DNA of 64,000 nucleotides. Origin: Amblyornis subalaris (lineage: Eukaryota; Chordata; Aves; Passeriformes; Ptilonorhynchidae). Below are positions 24,191 to 38,400 of this stretch, piece by piece. The translations under genes were made by a program, and so were the position numbers. The notes beneath the pieces are model-generated. The model was not told the origin of the DNA. It was given only the letters and a program-made list of their open reading frames with translations, and searched no databases. Numbering within the stretch: the stretch's first letter is position 1; each line of letters starts with the position of its first letter. The stretch lies in the NCBI GenBank assembly GCA_018881555.1, contig JACAXG010000124.1, positions 1,488,001-1,552,000 of the forward strand, in the 5' to 3' direction.

Positions 24191-26784
24191 TATGAAAATA
24201 AAAATACCATTTCAATGAAAATGTTTCAATGCTGAGTATATTTTGTTCTATATGAGGATAAAACAGGCATTATCCAGAAAGTTTAATATAAAGTGAAGGA
24301 GAGACTGATGCAAGAGCAGCAATCAGTATTTGGTCACTCCCCTGGATCCAGATTTCCCATACCTTAACAACCTTTACTCCTTGACCAGAAGCAAAAATAC
24401 AGATGAGAGTCACAAAAATCCTTGATTAATACAAACATTATTAAATGCTTTGTGATGAAAAACCTTCCAACAGAAATTCCCTGGTGTTTTCTATTTTTAA
24501 TTGATTTCTTGATAGCTTTCACAATGCCATGATACCATCACACGGCATCTCTGACACATTTAGTTTCACTTATGTTAGCAAAAGTATGACATCATTTGAA
24601 AGGACCAGCACTCTGTCTTGTACACATCATGAAAAGAAGAAATCAGTTTGCAGCTTAAAAGAAGAGGCAATAAAGACATGAAATATACTCCTTTGTTAAA
24701 GATAAAATAAAAGGTCTAAAGGCATCTGCCCCTGTATCCCATACTTCTGCCCCTGATACAAGAGTGCAAAAGGCTGTGTGACAAAAGCTAACCCTCTTCT
24801 GCTATTCCCCAATCAAGACTTATATATGTTATTAACACTAAACATGTGATAAATTAAAGATATCGAGGTACTCATGTCTTCCTTGCATATGGATTTCCTC
24901 ATAACCAGTTTTGGGCTTAACTGAACAATTTTTTATGCTTTGGTATTACAGGCTTTCTGTAAAAGTAAAAGTAAAGAGAAGCTTCTGTAAGTGTAAAATA
25001 CAGCAAACATGGTTTAAAAATTACATTCTATTCAAATTTCCTTTTTGAAAATAAGATCTGGTTTTCCATTTATCTGCTATATACATTGGTGAACGTTATT
25101 CACATCCTGAAATTATGAAGAACATAGCGTTAGTGTTTAGTCACTGGTCACTATAGTCAATCACATGCAGTAAAACCTGGTGGACTTTTTAACGGCCAAA
25201 TGTGGCCAAGGTCAATGGAGTTTCACCAAGATAAATTTGAGAAAGCATCTTTATTCTACAAATATTATTTCAATGAAGAAATTGAAATGCATGTGCATAG
25301 AATCAGAGTTAGTTTACTATCTAAAAAAATATGTCCGAATAGACAAATATTTTAGTTAATGGACTAACATTAATTGAGAAATAAATTAGTCATGATACAT
25401 TTGCAATCCACCTGCATGCATAAAACATTAGGAATATTTTGAGCAATCAAAATAACCATGTCTGTTTAATAGCTCACTTGTTCCAATTATAAGAATCTAC
25501 CGCAAAAAGGGAAGAGAGAAAGAAAATCTTGTGTACTGTAATATTTAGTACTCTGCTAGGTCCCCCATTTTTTGCAGATGTGCATACCCACAAAATCTCT
25601 TGAAATGTCTGCTGCCATTTTTTGTTTCATACACAATATTCCTGGAGCAAATGCAAAATAAAAAGCAGGGATTTTATTGCCCTTAAGAAAAAACAACTAG
25701 CAAATTACTAGGTTTATAAACTGATTTTACGACAATAGGCTACCTACCCTAATCAGGTAAAAGGAGAAATTCTGTCATGTCAGACCCCTTTTGTATTTTC
25801 TAAGTAATTTCTGAGAATTTGAGAGCATTTCTAACAGTGACCACATGAATAGTGCCATTATTAAGTCATATTAGGAACAACATGTGCACGAGACACCCAT
25901 CTAGGGAAATGGCTCTAAAATTCACTGTCAGTTGTGTTACATTAAAGAATATTAGTCTGCATTTTTAATACCCCATTCTCATGGTTTCAGACTTATTTTC
26001 AGTAAAAAGGGCACCACTAACCTCTTTGAATGTTCCCTCCCTTTCTGAAGTTGGTATTACCGTTGCTTTAAGACATCAGTGTTTAGCTGAGCTGGCTAAA
26101 GACTACTCAGGAATGCCTTTGCATGCTGTAATAACACCCCTCTCTGCAATGCAGACTCAGATATGAAATAAGCAAAATTAACGTGGTCCCTCCACAGCTT
26201 GCCTCTAGCTTTTCTCTCCCTAGGGAGTATTCGGATTTAGTCTCCTTCTCATTGCAACTCAAAATTACTCTTGCAATTCTTGCACAAAGGTTGAGGATAA
26301 TGGCATTTTACACCCGCTGCAGGCAATCCTGTATGTTCAACAGTTAATTTGTTCAGTCATCCAGAAAGATTTCAGCCTTAGTCAACGTAATCTAGACCTC
26401 AGTCCCCTTTGATGTGCCAGAGACATGTGTTTTCGTTACATGAGCTGTCCCAGAACACAAGGTGCCATTTCTGAACCTGGATATGTGGGGCAAATAACAC
26501 GCAGCATATGAGTTCTCAGATAGTGATCAACATGGGAACACACCTTTATAATTAATCAATGCTAAAATTGGAGGGAAAAGTTGCTCTGTTGACCTTGTCT
26601 CCACTCATAAAGCCAAAAGTCATTGCCACGAACACTGGTGGAATTCTTCACATATACAAACATGGTGACACACATTATGAAGGCAGGCATGTCTGAGGAG
26701 AAATGTGTAATTTTCCTACTGGTCATAATCATAATTCCACCCACATTATAATACACTTCTGCAGGTTTTTGTACATCCAAACTA

Positions 26785-26857
26785 TGTACATTTTTAAATA
26801 CAAANGTACATATTAAATATACATATTATATGTAATATGCACATATTAAAATGTACA
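26785..26857. repeat. AT-rich inverted repeat (hairpin)
   Basis: The left arm TGTACATTTTTAAAT (26,785-26,799) and the right arm ATATTAAAATGTACA (26,843-26,857) are near-perfect reverse complements. The 43-base interior contains further TACATAT/ATATGTA motifs, and an N lies at 26,806. It could extrude as a cruciform or be a small AT-rich satellite-like expansion. No transposon was recognised. Confidence 0.7.
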
Positions 26858-29800
26858 TACGAAATACATATTGCCAATATACCCTGGGTTATATGCACTT
26901 TCAGAAAAACTTTATACACACAAATGCAAAGTTTTAGAGGTGTATTTCTCCAGCTTGCTTTTGTCCCAGAAGAGTATTTTATAGCTGACAGTTAACCTGT
27001 TTGAAAGAAGCAATTTTCTGCAGCAAGTGTCAGCAGTTATTCTTATAGGGCTTTGATCACCATTCTTTGTATTACCAAGAAAGATGAAAATCTTTTGATT
27101 ATCACACCTCTATTTTCACACTAAATGAGATTGCTCCAGTTAACAAATGAAAAAGCAATTGGCAGTAGGTTTCAAGACTAATTCATCTGGCAGTTCTACA
27201 GGAGCAGTCATGGGATTTCTCCTCTCACTTTGCTCTAGCCACAGAAAAACATGCTGCAAAAAAAGTTTCCTCCGATTGCCTTTAAAAATTCAATAACTTT
27301 TTGTGCAGCTTTTATCTTTACACTGTGGAAACACTGACAACACAACTAAACTGAAGAAATATGGTGATCTACTTCCAAGCAATGAAATTGGGCTAGGCTG
27401 TTCCTGTAACAGACTCCAAATATTATTTAATTGCCATTTTATCTTTTTTTCCTTTCTTGAGCAAACTGCCATTTACTCAAGGTATTCCCCATTTTCCAGG
27501 ATTAATAAAGATACTTTTCCATGTGCTGCAGTGATCCTCTGAGACAGGGGAGATGAGTGTGCATAAACACCTGTCTGACTGAAGAAGGAATTACTGTCTT
27601 GCAATGGAAAACCCAAAACTGCACCACAGACTACACCCAGAGGATGGTGCTTTTGAAGGCACTTGGCAGTAAACTCAGTCATCTTCAATACCTACATCAC
27701 CAGCCTTGTTTCTTGCAATGCTTTACATAACCCAACACTGGCAATAAGAAATTCTGGAAAAACAGAGGGTGACATTAGAAGAATATTTTAAGTTGCAATG
27801 GCAAGAATTAATTCCTGATAAGATTAAAAATAGCTGCATAGCTTAATGATAAACTATCTGCCAGGGCTAAAGAAGAAAAAAGCATGGTTCATTTCCTCAG
27901 TTTTTCAGAATTTTTTTTCCTATGAAAATTTCCTCTTTGATGAATTCTTGGTTAAAATAATTTTATTGGTTAAAGACAGACAAATGGATCAACAGCAGTG
28001 ATCATGGGGCATGCTGATCTGACTAACATTTTATTAACCCACAGATTTATTAGTCTGATTTGAGAGCTTATCAGGGAGCAGTCAGGACTTCCTCAGGGAA
28101 CAGTCCAGGACTACCTGACTCTTACTTTTCTTTCTAAAGCAATGCTGCCCCCCTCTGGGAGTACAACCTGGACTCTACTACTGCTTACAGCACTTGCGCT
28201 ATCCATACAAAAATGTATTAATCGCATGGATAAAGTTACTAAAAAGAGATCTTCCAGTATAACATACTTGAGAAATTCTTTATGGCTCAAAAGATTTCGA
28301 TTCAAATTTCATAGACAAGTGCTTAAACCCAGTGATCTGAAAATTAAGATTTTTTTTCTTACTGGATACATGCATACTCATTAAATANAAGGTAAGTATA
28401 CTTTGGAGCATGTTGTGGATAAGCAACGCTAAATATTTTTTATTCCCAATTTATTGAAAGCAGATTTTTCTATAAGACAATAGCAGAACCAAGTTAAAAA
28501 AGCACAGAACGCAATTACATTTGATAAAATATGTATATAATTGTGATGTATAATCAATACAAAACTATATTTGTTGATATTTTGTAATCTGTATTAGCAT
28601 AATACACCAAATTCAATCAATGCAACAATCAAGACATTAATGGTCTACAGAGTTGAGCATTATTTTCCTGTTTTTAATTTCAGTGTATGAGCATGACTCA
28701 TTAATAGCTGTCATGAATGTTTACCAAAGATTTCATCAAGCATGAATTTATTAATAACATACTTCAACATACGGATCCTAATGCTGCATATGAACTTCAT
28801 TCTTATCCTTATTTATGCCTTTTTTTTATTCCTCTTACCTCAGCTTAAGAGCCATATATGTTATCCACAGAGCTATAACGAGTATTTGTAGAACATGGTA
28901 GAAGAAACCCAGATTGGAGTTTTTAAGTCTCTGTACCAAAATCACATGGAAGATCTGTTATGTTACACCTCCAAATTTTACCAGCCACCCAGATAAGATT
29001 TCAGAGGAATGTAGAACAGGAGAACAAATCCAATGCAGTCTTCATGAGGTCATATCTCAACAAAATGTTGATAACACTTACACTGTTCCACCGTGGGATG
29101 GGGCTGCCCTCCTGTGCCACTTGGCCACAAAGCCTGCACATCTCCCAAAAGATACAGACATGGCAAATCACAGACTGAACAACCCATTCCACTGCCTGTC
29201 CTGGGACAGACAAATATTGAGGTTGACATATATGAACAAAATAAGTGTTTTGACCAAGATCCGTGTCTTTCCTGTGGCTATACCTGTTCAAAGTAGGATA
29301 ACCACTCTGTGCATTAACTTGCAAGAAGAGCTCACCTACGTGTTGTTTGAAATAAGTAATTTATGCACTGAACAAATATTTAACTACCTGTGTTGAGCAC
29401 ACTGTATATTGCATAAAGGGCCGCAAGTAAGGAAAAGACACAAAACCATAGTGGTCTCTTGGGAAGTCCATACAGTGTGAAAGATCAGACTTGTTACTGC
29501 CATGGTCCAGACTATCCTAAATAACTGCAGAGTAACAAAATATTCCTTTACAATGACACAGATAGATATACAGATTCTGAGACCATTCAGGTACCTAAAA
29601 CCAGATTTTTCCTGAAACCATTGCCTACCTTTCATGTACGTCTGACATCTCTCTTCTGATACAGTAAGCTCTGACAGAGCTTAGCCTGACAATGGTCTAT
29701 CCCAACTTGTAAGAATATCCACAGATAAAAGTAGCAATTTTTTTGCATAAAACGAGACAGCAGAATACTACATCTTGAATATTTTGTACTGTGACTAAAC

Positions 29801-31449
29801 CATTCTTAGAACATATTTCTTTTGAGTCTCATGAAAACTTAGCTTTTCATCACAGTACTACTGCATTTACTGTTATATTCTAAAATCTACATAAAGTTTA
29901 TGGCCTTTTTACTAATACTATGATAAATATATGGTACTGCATTGGAAAATAGCAAACAAATTATAATTTTACCTTCTGCTCTGTGCTGCTATAATTACTT
30001 CCCTTAGGAGTACAACCTAGCCTTTGTCACTTTGATAGCACTGTTAGACAGAGACAGCAGAGCAGCTAAAGGAGATGGATGCATATGTAAAGAGCTTTTA
30101 ATCACAGGCATGAANATACGTAAAGCATCAGTGTTACTCTTCTTCCAAATAAGGTGTCTGTGGCTTCAAATCAGACATCTTTTTAAATCTTAAAAACACA
30201 CACTGAGAAAATCTGAGTTCTGGCTCTGTTTTAGACCCCATAAAAAAAAAAAACAAAAACAAATCAACATCTAATACACTAGAATTGCAAGCATCAAAGA
30301 GCCAGCACCAGTGCAGTAACAGCTGGGAAAAGCAGTCTTCCATTACATACAGAGTATATTTACTCCTTACCCTTATCACTGTGAGGTCAAAATTACTGTG
30401 AATATGGATAAAATGTAATAGAATCAATGTCTTTTTCACTTCTTGCCATTCCTCCTTCCAACATTCCAATACAATTTACTCTAATACAACCATTAGTGGC
30501 AAGGTCTACTACTTAACTTGGCTTTGAAGGGGTTTGTGAGGAGAGGGGATACACATTTCAGGAGTATTAGATATCTCTTAATGGAAGTCTGGTACCATAA
30601 AATTACCCCTTGTTAGCAAAGTAATTACTNCCACCTTTACCTTCACCTCCCTTTAACATACTGGAGAACACAGAAAACCACCAGAGCAGGACTGCTGGTG
30701 TCAAGAGAAAACTATCATTACAAATCCACTTTCCATACATACATGAAGTGTCAATCTTCATAATTTAAGTACAATAATTTTATTTAATCATAGGTTCATT
30801 TTATAAACAAGATGCAAAAAACTAAAAAGCATCTATATAAATTATTTGGGAAATAAAAATATTCATTTGCAGGGAGTTTATAAAATATCTCTATAGAAAA
30901 GGTACATTTCTCCCCACAAGAAAGATTTGTTTTCTTACTTCTTCTGGATTCTATAAGTTACATAGATGTTTGCACGTAACCACGAATTTTGAGTTATACA
31001 ACAGAGGCTTGAAAAAAAAATCTAATCAATAAATTAGCTAGCTAAACATCATATGGCATGATCTGAGAAAGTACATATTAATCTAATTAGGAACTGTTAT
31101 ACTATACACCCAGAAGACTAAGATTTGCCACTTCTTGGCTTCTGAATCCTTAACTGAGCAACTTAACATTATTTTAAAGTCAGCCATGCTGTTAACATAT
31201 TAATAAGCAAATATCTGACTTAACAAGTATTTCATCTTTTCACTGAAAATTTGACTGGTTGACTTCTTGTTTTAATACAATATAATTACTGCTTGCAGGA
31301 GGATCTAGCAGATAAGAGATCGATTTGTTTCAAGTCCCTGCCAATACTGTCACTCTTCTCTGTGGATGGAATTTCATCTCTGGTATGACAAATATTGTCA
31401 ACAATTGTTAATAAATCAAAAGTACTCTGAACAAGAAACTGAGTACTGT

Positions 31450-31516
31450 AATTAAATACAATTAAATCAACTAAATTGATTTCAATCAATAAATTAAATA
31501 TAATTAAATCAACTAA
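31450..31516. repeat. 42-bp tandem duplication, 1.6 copies
   Basis: AATTAAATACAATTAAATCA followed by ACTAA (31,450-31,474) recurs with one change at 31,492-31,516, giving a period of 42 bases. The part between the copies contains TTGATTTCAATCAA, a partly palindromic stretch. This looks like a recent local duplication in AT-rich DNA. Confidence 0.8.
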
Positions 31517-32349
31517 TCTTCATGAAAGCCAAAAATACCAGCACTTGGAATCTCAGAATACTGATGGTTTATAACCTTTTGGGGGATAGTCTTTGGTATT
31601 CTGGTTTCTACTCTAGTTCAGTTTCCCAGAAGACAAGCATTTATAGCTAATTACCAACCTCAATCATATTTGCATATCACTTTTCTTAAAACATCCATTT
31701 AAACACTTCTTACAAGATGAAATTCACTTCTTAATTTCAGCTTGAACTGAACCCTCTAACTATAACGTGGACTTATGCAGATTTTTATGTCAATGACTTG
31801 GTCATTTCTGATTTTACAGGTCTCTGAATTAGAACTGTGATGAAAAGATCTGACAAGACTATTGCAAGTAAGGGCATTCTCCACTATCTGTCACATCCAT
31901 TACCCCAAATCATCATCTTATATTCCTTTTCCCTGGAAACAGGCATTCTGTTATATCTGTGGTTGCACAACAAGATCACGTGTATCCAGAGGATCAAATA
32001 AAATTAAATGGAGTCCTTGAGCTTCCCTACTCTAAATTCATCTTCTGATACATTCCCTCCACTGAACAGAGGAACATGCCATCTCTGTTACTTCATAGGA
32101 CTTTTCAATGAAGACAACACTGCCTTTTCAGAACAACAAAACTCGTATACTATTTTTTCCAACAGCCTAAACTGTAGTAATATGTGCTTAAGGTATGCTT
32201 TCAATGTATGAAAGCATGCTTTGCAATTTAGCAGCTTTAAGATGCTTCCTCTATAAAATCAATTTATCATAGTTCAGAATTTGTGAGAAAATGTGCTTTT
32301 CCTGCTGTGCCACCACAATGAGACGGCAAGTGACAGGTTAGGATTCTGT

Positions 32350-32473
32350 TTGGGGGGAAAAAAAAAAGGCCAGAAGAGAGAACGATAAAGATATGAAAAG
32401 TTCTAGATGCTAAATATCTGTGCAGATTTTTAACATGTGTCAATGTAGATCACTTGGGGGGAAAAAAAAAAAA
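32350..32473 (+). repeat. Paired TTGGGGGGA(n) tracts
   Basis: Two near-identical tracts, TTGGGGGG followed by 10 A (32,350-32,367) and by 12 A (32,454-32,473), lie 104 bases apart. The DNA between and around them is not obviously duplicated. They could be coincidental simple sequence or the remains of an old tandem duplication. Confidence 0.6.
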
Positions 32474-35400
32474 GATGATCCTTATCAGAATCTGAAAGTT
32501 TAGCACAGAAAAGCCATCAAATAGAATGTGAAACTTCCCAAGTTACCTGAATGTGCAGTTGTGGGATTCTGCATTTATGTACACTATCACTGTACAGAAA
32601 GCATTTGGTGAGCCAGACTAGAAGTACATCATCAAATTAGCATATCAGAGGATCAAGCGGTATAAAATTCAAGATCCCTTGGCTCTTTCTCATGGGCCAA
32701 GAGAAATTTTATCTTAAAGTGGAAACTTTGAAATNTTTAAGTATCCCAAACTGTACAGCTTCAAAGTTCTCTCGATAATTAGCTTGATGTTTGCTCTTTG
32801 AGTGGGGCAACTCACAGGCCAAATTAATCTGAGATGAATGGAACTACCATAACAATTAACAATAATGAAAAGATTTCACATCTGTCTCTTACAAATATCT
32901 TGTTTGTCAGAGCAGAAGCAGTTAGCCAATTTAGAACTAGCCGATAAAGCAATTTTTTGTTGTTTTTTTAACAGAAAAACAAAATATAGAAGGAAAGTTG
33001 ATTTGATATCATTTTGATATCATTGATAAAATTTTCAAAGGCCTTCATTGATATTTAAGAGGAAATACAGATGAGAAAAGAACACATCCAATTAGCACTG
33101 TAATATTAGATACCAGCTTTACAGACTACATCCTGCAGTATTTTAGGTGAAAGCAATCAAGAAAAACATTCTGTATAATCTTGTGAGTATGATTTTTATA
33201 TTTTTTTATTGGGTACATAAACCAAAATTACTTTTGAAAAGGAAACACATGAGAAGCTGCAGAGGAACTCCATCTGTCAGGCTCTAACGAGCTCTAATCA
33301 TTCCCTTCTTTGAAAGAAAGGAGTCTTGATAAAACAACATGTAAATCAAAGACATCAGGCAGTCAGTGACAGTACCATCCATATGAAAAGATGTACCTCT
33401 GCAGTTTTAATCTCCGATGTTTTGCTCAGCCCTTCACACTGCTGTCACTTGGTTCCCCCGTGGATAACACCCTCTTAGGTTACTGAAGTTCCAGATACTT
33501 CTCTGAAGTCTCCAGTGGTGAAAAGTGTCTAACATGTCCTAATCTATGTAGTGGCCTCAGGTTCAGCTAAGCTGGTCGTGTCAACCCTCACTGTAGCACA
33601 GATCTAGGTTTCTCCTATTGTAACAGGAGTGACCTCACAACCAAAACCTGATAACATTTCACACGAAGCAGTGTTTCAGCTGACAGAACCACACACTAAA
33701 ACTGTCCCTGGATGCCCTGTATTTTGGGAGGGCAGGTCATAAGGATCAAACAGATCTATTATGGGCATTTAGCACATTTATTATTCAGCACAGAATTTAT
33801 GACTCAAACAACATGTTTAGGAGTGGCACCCTGGCATGTTATTTCTAGAACGTGGAAATAACCATATGAAGGACCAGAAAGTAATTATAAGATGCAAAAA
33901 TGCTACAGTTTTAGACCAAGGCCTTTACCTTTCATTAAATGTATTAACATGTAATAATTCTTTCTCACACAGATCCATGCTAAATATTAGTTTTACCCTT
34001 TGCTTAATGGCTTCATTTATCTCCTTTCTGAAAATCTGGCCTATCCTAGAGTATTTCCTATATTTTTGCTTAGTTTGGCTTTCTTCTCTCCTTTATCTAC
34101 AGCAGTTAATGTTATTCTATGATAGTATATTTTCCTGAAATATTTTTTGGCTTATTTTCAGCCCTAAAATACATGGTCTCATTTCCTGAGGCAATTCTAC
34201 TTAGCTCACAGTCATATTTAGTAAGCATGTTCCCCCACTGCACAAGCTGACACAAACACCAGTCTGGATCCAATGCAACTGAGTCACAAATCCTTTATCG
34301 TAACTTTCATGACAGAGTATTGGTTTCTGCATGACTGGGCAAAGTTAGAAGCATCTAAGTTTCATTTGTGTTCAACGTGATAGTTTAGTCACTAGATAGG
34401 TCTATGAAAACTTCTCTGTTACTTTCCTTTGCTGCACAAAATATATTTTGCTCCTCCTCAGGTATTATTCTTACTTTCAGGGTTCAGTACACCTCTCTCG
34501 GTTATCTGTCCAAAGCCTGGACACAGATTAAGATAGGACTTTTTTTCATGATTTGTGAATTCTTATACATTATTTCTTACAAGCTTCTTTTAATTAAATT
34601 ATAAACTCCTTCCTAGGTTCAAAGATATCATTGTTGTATTTTCCTTCCCAGTTTACAGACTGATTTACTCTGCAGCATGTGAATTCTCACTGCTTTTTCT
34701 ACATCCTGCCATCCATTACATCCTGGCACTCTTTACTTACTATGGTGCTCCATTATAACACAGTTTCAATTAGGAGTTCCATCAACTTCAAAAACTTTGA
34801 GCAAGTCTCAAGTCTTGCAAAATATTTTCAAAGTTTATCCAACTTATTTCTTTTTTAAATTCCTCTCAGAAAATTATTTCCACAAAGTACAGCATCATTA
34901 CCATTTCTTCAGCCCAGTTTGATAAACGGATCGTGTGTCATTCTACTATTAAACAAATCAGTTTCCATAACTTCACTGACTTGAGACTACTTTTATTCTT
35001 GATCCTNCTCCAGTTGTCTCCAATGATTCTTGATTAAGATACTCAGAAGTTTTTACTCCATCCTCTTTCCCACCTACTACCATTTCTACTTCCAGCCCTG
35101 ATAATGGCTGGAGAAAACTCAGAGTCAGAACTGATACCAAAGATACTGTTACTCTATCTACAGGGAAGCTAACACTCAAAGAAAATCAGAGAAGAAATTA
35201 ATGTCTCTAGCCCCACAGCTGCTAGTGTTTCCATCCAGAATGTTCCTCACCAGTCAATACATACATAAATACCACTTTCAAATAAGCTTCCAAAGAAAAG
35301 TGAGCCAGCCAGGAAAGCCAAAAAAATCCAGTACATCTTTCAGGCCCTGTTCCAATGCTACTCACCAGCACTGCTTACGCAGCATGAAGCATGGAATATG

Positions 35401-38400
35401 TCTCTGATTCGCCTTTAAGCAGATTTTAACCAGCTGAGGAGAGGCTTCTGCTGGTACAATCCCCATCATCCCACTTTGTTGGGGCCTGTGCAACCACCAC
35501 CACGACACCTTCTGCAGTTATATGCTTTCATGTTCTTACAGAAGCTCAACAACCAGTCCTGAACAATACACAACGCAAATTTCCTATATTTCTTTTTAAG
35601 ATTATTATCTCCAAGTTGTGCACAGGAAAAAGCAGAAATGCTATTTTTTTTTTGCTGACTTTTCACTCCAAGAGGGCGTGCTGAGCAGTAAGTCCATTTT
35701 AAATGATGGTTTTCAACAGACGGTGTCAGCTTTTCAGCACAGAGCCGCACTTCAAATATAGGTCAACAGAAGGTAAGACTGCATAGGAGGATCACTGCTA
35801 AGAAATGAAAGCAGACTATATTTTATTCATTGGAAATTACAGGTAACTGTAAATATGATGTGAAATTACAGAAAATAATGAAAGGAGCATTAAAAGTTTG
35901 CAGACTTTAAGCAATAGAATTGCTTACACAGGAATGTTTCGCCAGTAAAATATCTGTTCCATTAAAATGTGTAGCTAGCTACTTTTTTTAATCCTTTTTA
36001 ATAGTCTATGTCATTCAAACATCTTTTTTGCTGATCTCAGAGAGCTTAGTTCATCCTATTGAACAGCAGCATAGAAAAGAGGCTGGCTGCTCTAGGAAAT
36101 ATGAAAAATATTGTCTCTTCCCCTAGGAAAAATCGCAAAATCAGAAGGATTTTCATCAGCTTACACCTACAAACAAGTGATAGAAGTTAACCCGCATATT
36201 CTACTTCAATTATTTAAGCTAAGGAATCAAGTAACTAAGCATATAATCATTAAAAACAGTGTTAAAAGATAGCTACTTAAAAGGACAGCATATCCCATAA
36301 CACTAGAACAGTAAGATGTTTCTGGACACCCATACATTTTATTGCTACACTGGAGACAAGTTCCTTGTGGTCAGTGACAATGACACTGGCTCACATCTGG
36401 TCTACAGCCTCAATGATTAACTCCAAATATCATTATACATCATATTTCTATATATTTTAAGGAGGCAATGGTACTTTTTCCATTGTTCTCATTTTTCAAT
36501 TCATTGCTATAATCTGAGCAAATATAACCTCTCAATGTATATTTGAAAAAGCAGAAAGTTAAAAAACACACACATGTCCTACCTCTGAATGACACACAGA
36601 AATACACTGTCCTGGTCTAAGTACATTCTATTAAGTTCAAATTCTCTTCCTTGTTATATTGCACTCACCATAAGGTATAACATGGTTAAGCCAGAATCAT
36701 CAGGAAATAGCCTTGGCAGTGCTTTGAAGGGGGCATCTAGTCCATATCCTTCTCCAAAACCAGAAGCAAAAATACCTGAACCATTCAGAGATGCATGTCT
36801 AACCTCATATCCCCCTAAGGGTCCAGAGCTTCCCCAGGCAGTCTATCTGTTTGCTTCACAGCTTACAGAAAGCTCATCCCGTTGATTAACTTGTACTCTC
36901 CNCACTGCAATGTAAGTCACAATGAGGAAAAACGAGTAGGATGTCAAATGGCAGATACATTGGATGAGCTTTAAATGTGAGTGCTTAGCTGAGAATTTTC
37001 CACTTAACTCAATAGGAAAACTTCATGTAAGGTCATTTAGGCAGTCTTAGGTTCACAACATTCAAGTCATACACTCACCATGCTTCACTCCTACTGCAGA
37101 TTTTGAAGGTTTCTTGTATACTTCCCAGCCTGCACTCGCCTGAAAAAAATTAAAATTTTTTTTTAAAGTTATTGAGGTAACTCATTCCTGAGAATCTACT
37201 CAAGAAATAACTATAACTGTTCAATAGTAAAATAGTAATATAAGTTTATGGTCCAGGTAGACCTTCCTCTCATTTGACTATGAGCTTCGATACATTGTGC
37301 AAACTGAAAAATAGGTCATGAAAAAAAGTTCTTCATTTAGAAATTTTTACTGGGGCAGCTCAGAATCAAATGAATCTGCTGAGACTCCAAATGCTGCTAA
37401 ACAGATACTGGGAGAAACATCCTGAACCAGTGTTTCTGTAAAGTAACCTGTTGACAACTAGAAAGTTTCTCCATGTGAGGAGGAACAAACAATCAAATCC
37501 AGGTGTTTGTTGCTTCCTTTCAAGACGAACTAATTTTAATTTAATTCATCATGGACAGTGCAAATTGGCAGCCCAAAAAGAACTGAAGCCCCAGAATGTT
37601 AGCCAAAATAAAAGAACGACAAAATATGTTGATATACAGTCAGAACCTGGATTTTGGCTGGGAAAAAAAAATGTAGCTAACACTGNTTCTGGCAGTTTTA
37701 TTAAGTGTTTTATACTAAAATCAGTGAAATTCTTGCAGGTACCAGACATTTGTGTACATAGTTGTTGCACACAATTGTTGACAGTATTTTTTGTTGTTTT
37801 TAAAGCAGAATTAGATTTACCACTATTCCCAGCTCAGTTCTTGTANAAGCTGTATGGCAACACAGCTTTCAGCACAGAAACATAAAACCACCTACAACTT
37901 TGTATGTAGCAACTTTAATCCCCACAAAGCCAAAAATCAATTTTTAATTAGGGAAATAGCTTGACAAATCATGTTCTTATACCATGTTTGTGATCCTGTG
38001 GAAGTTAAGAGCAAAAATACCATCGACTTTAAAGTAAATAAGGTTGAACTTGGCATCCTCAGGCCCTTTTCCCACTAACTTATTTAAGGTTGGGTCTCAA
38101 TGAGCCAAAAACTCAATGTACTTTTATAGTCATGTTTACTCAGCTGAATAGGTGTGATATAACTGAAAAACACTGTTTAGGAGCAGGCTAGAAAACCTAA
38201 AGTCGCATTAGCTGACCGAGCTAAAGAGGAGACTACTTAATCATATTCAGTTCGTTCAATTTTGCTCACAAGATTGAAGGACGGACTCCTATTTGCTTAC
38301 AAAGACATACCCTAACTGTTTAACAGTGGCATGTCATGTTAATTCACTGGAAAAGAGTGACTGAAAGACAGCATAGAAAGCTATGACTTATATATTGCAT

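Noticed and set aside
28142..28384. 80-codon frame with a signal-peptide-like hydrophobic start
   Set aside because: The hydrophobic stretch is short, the rest is a K/R-rich low-information sequence, and no exon signals or family match support it.
28914..29396. 160-codon open frame, the longest in the window
   Set aside because: It starts at TTG, overlaps open frames on both strands and has no domain. One frame of about this length is expected by chance in 64 kb of AT-rich DNA.
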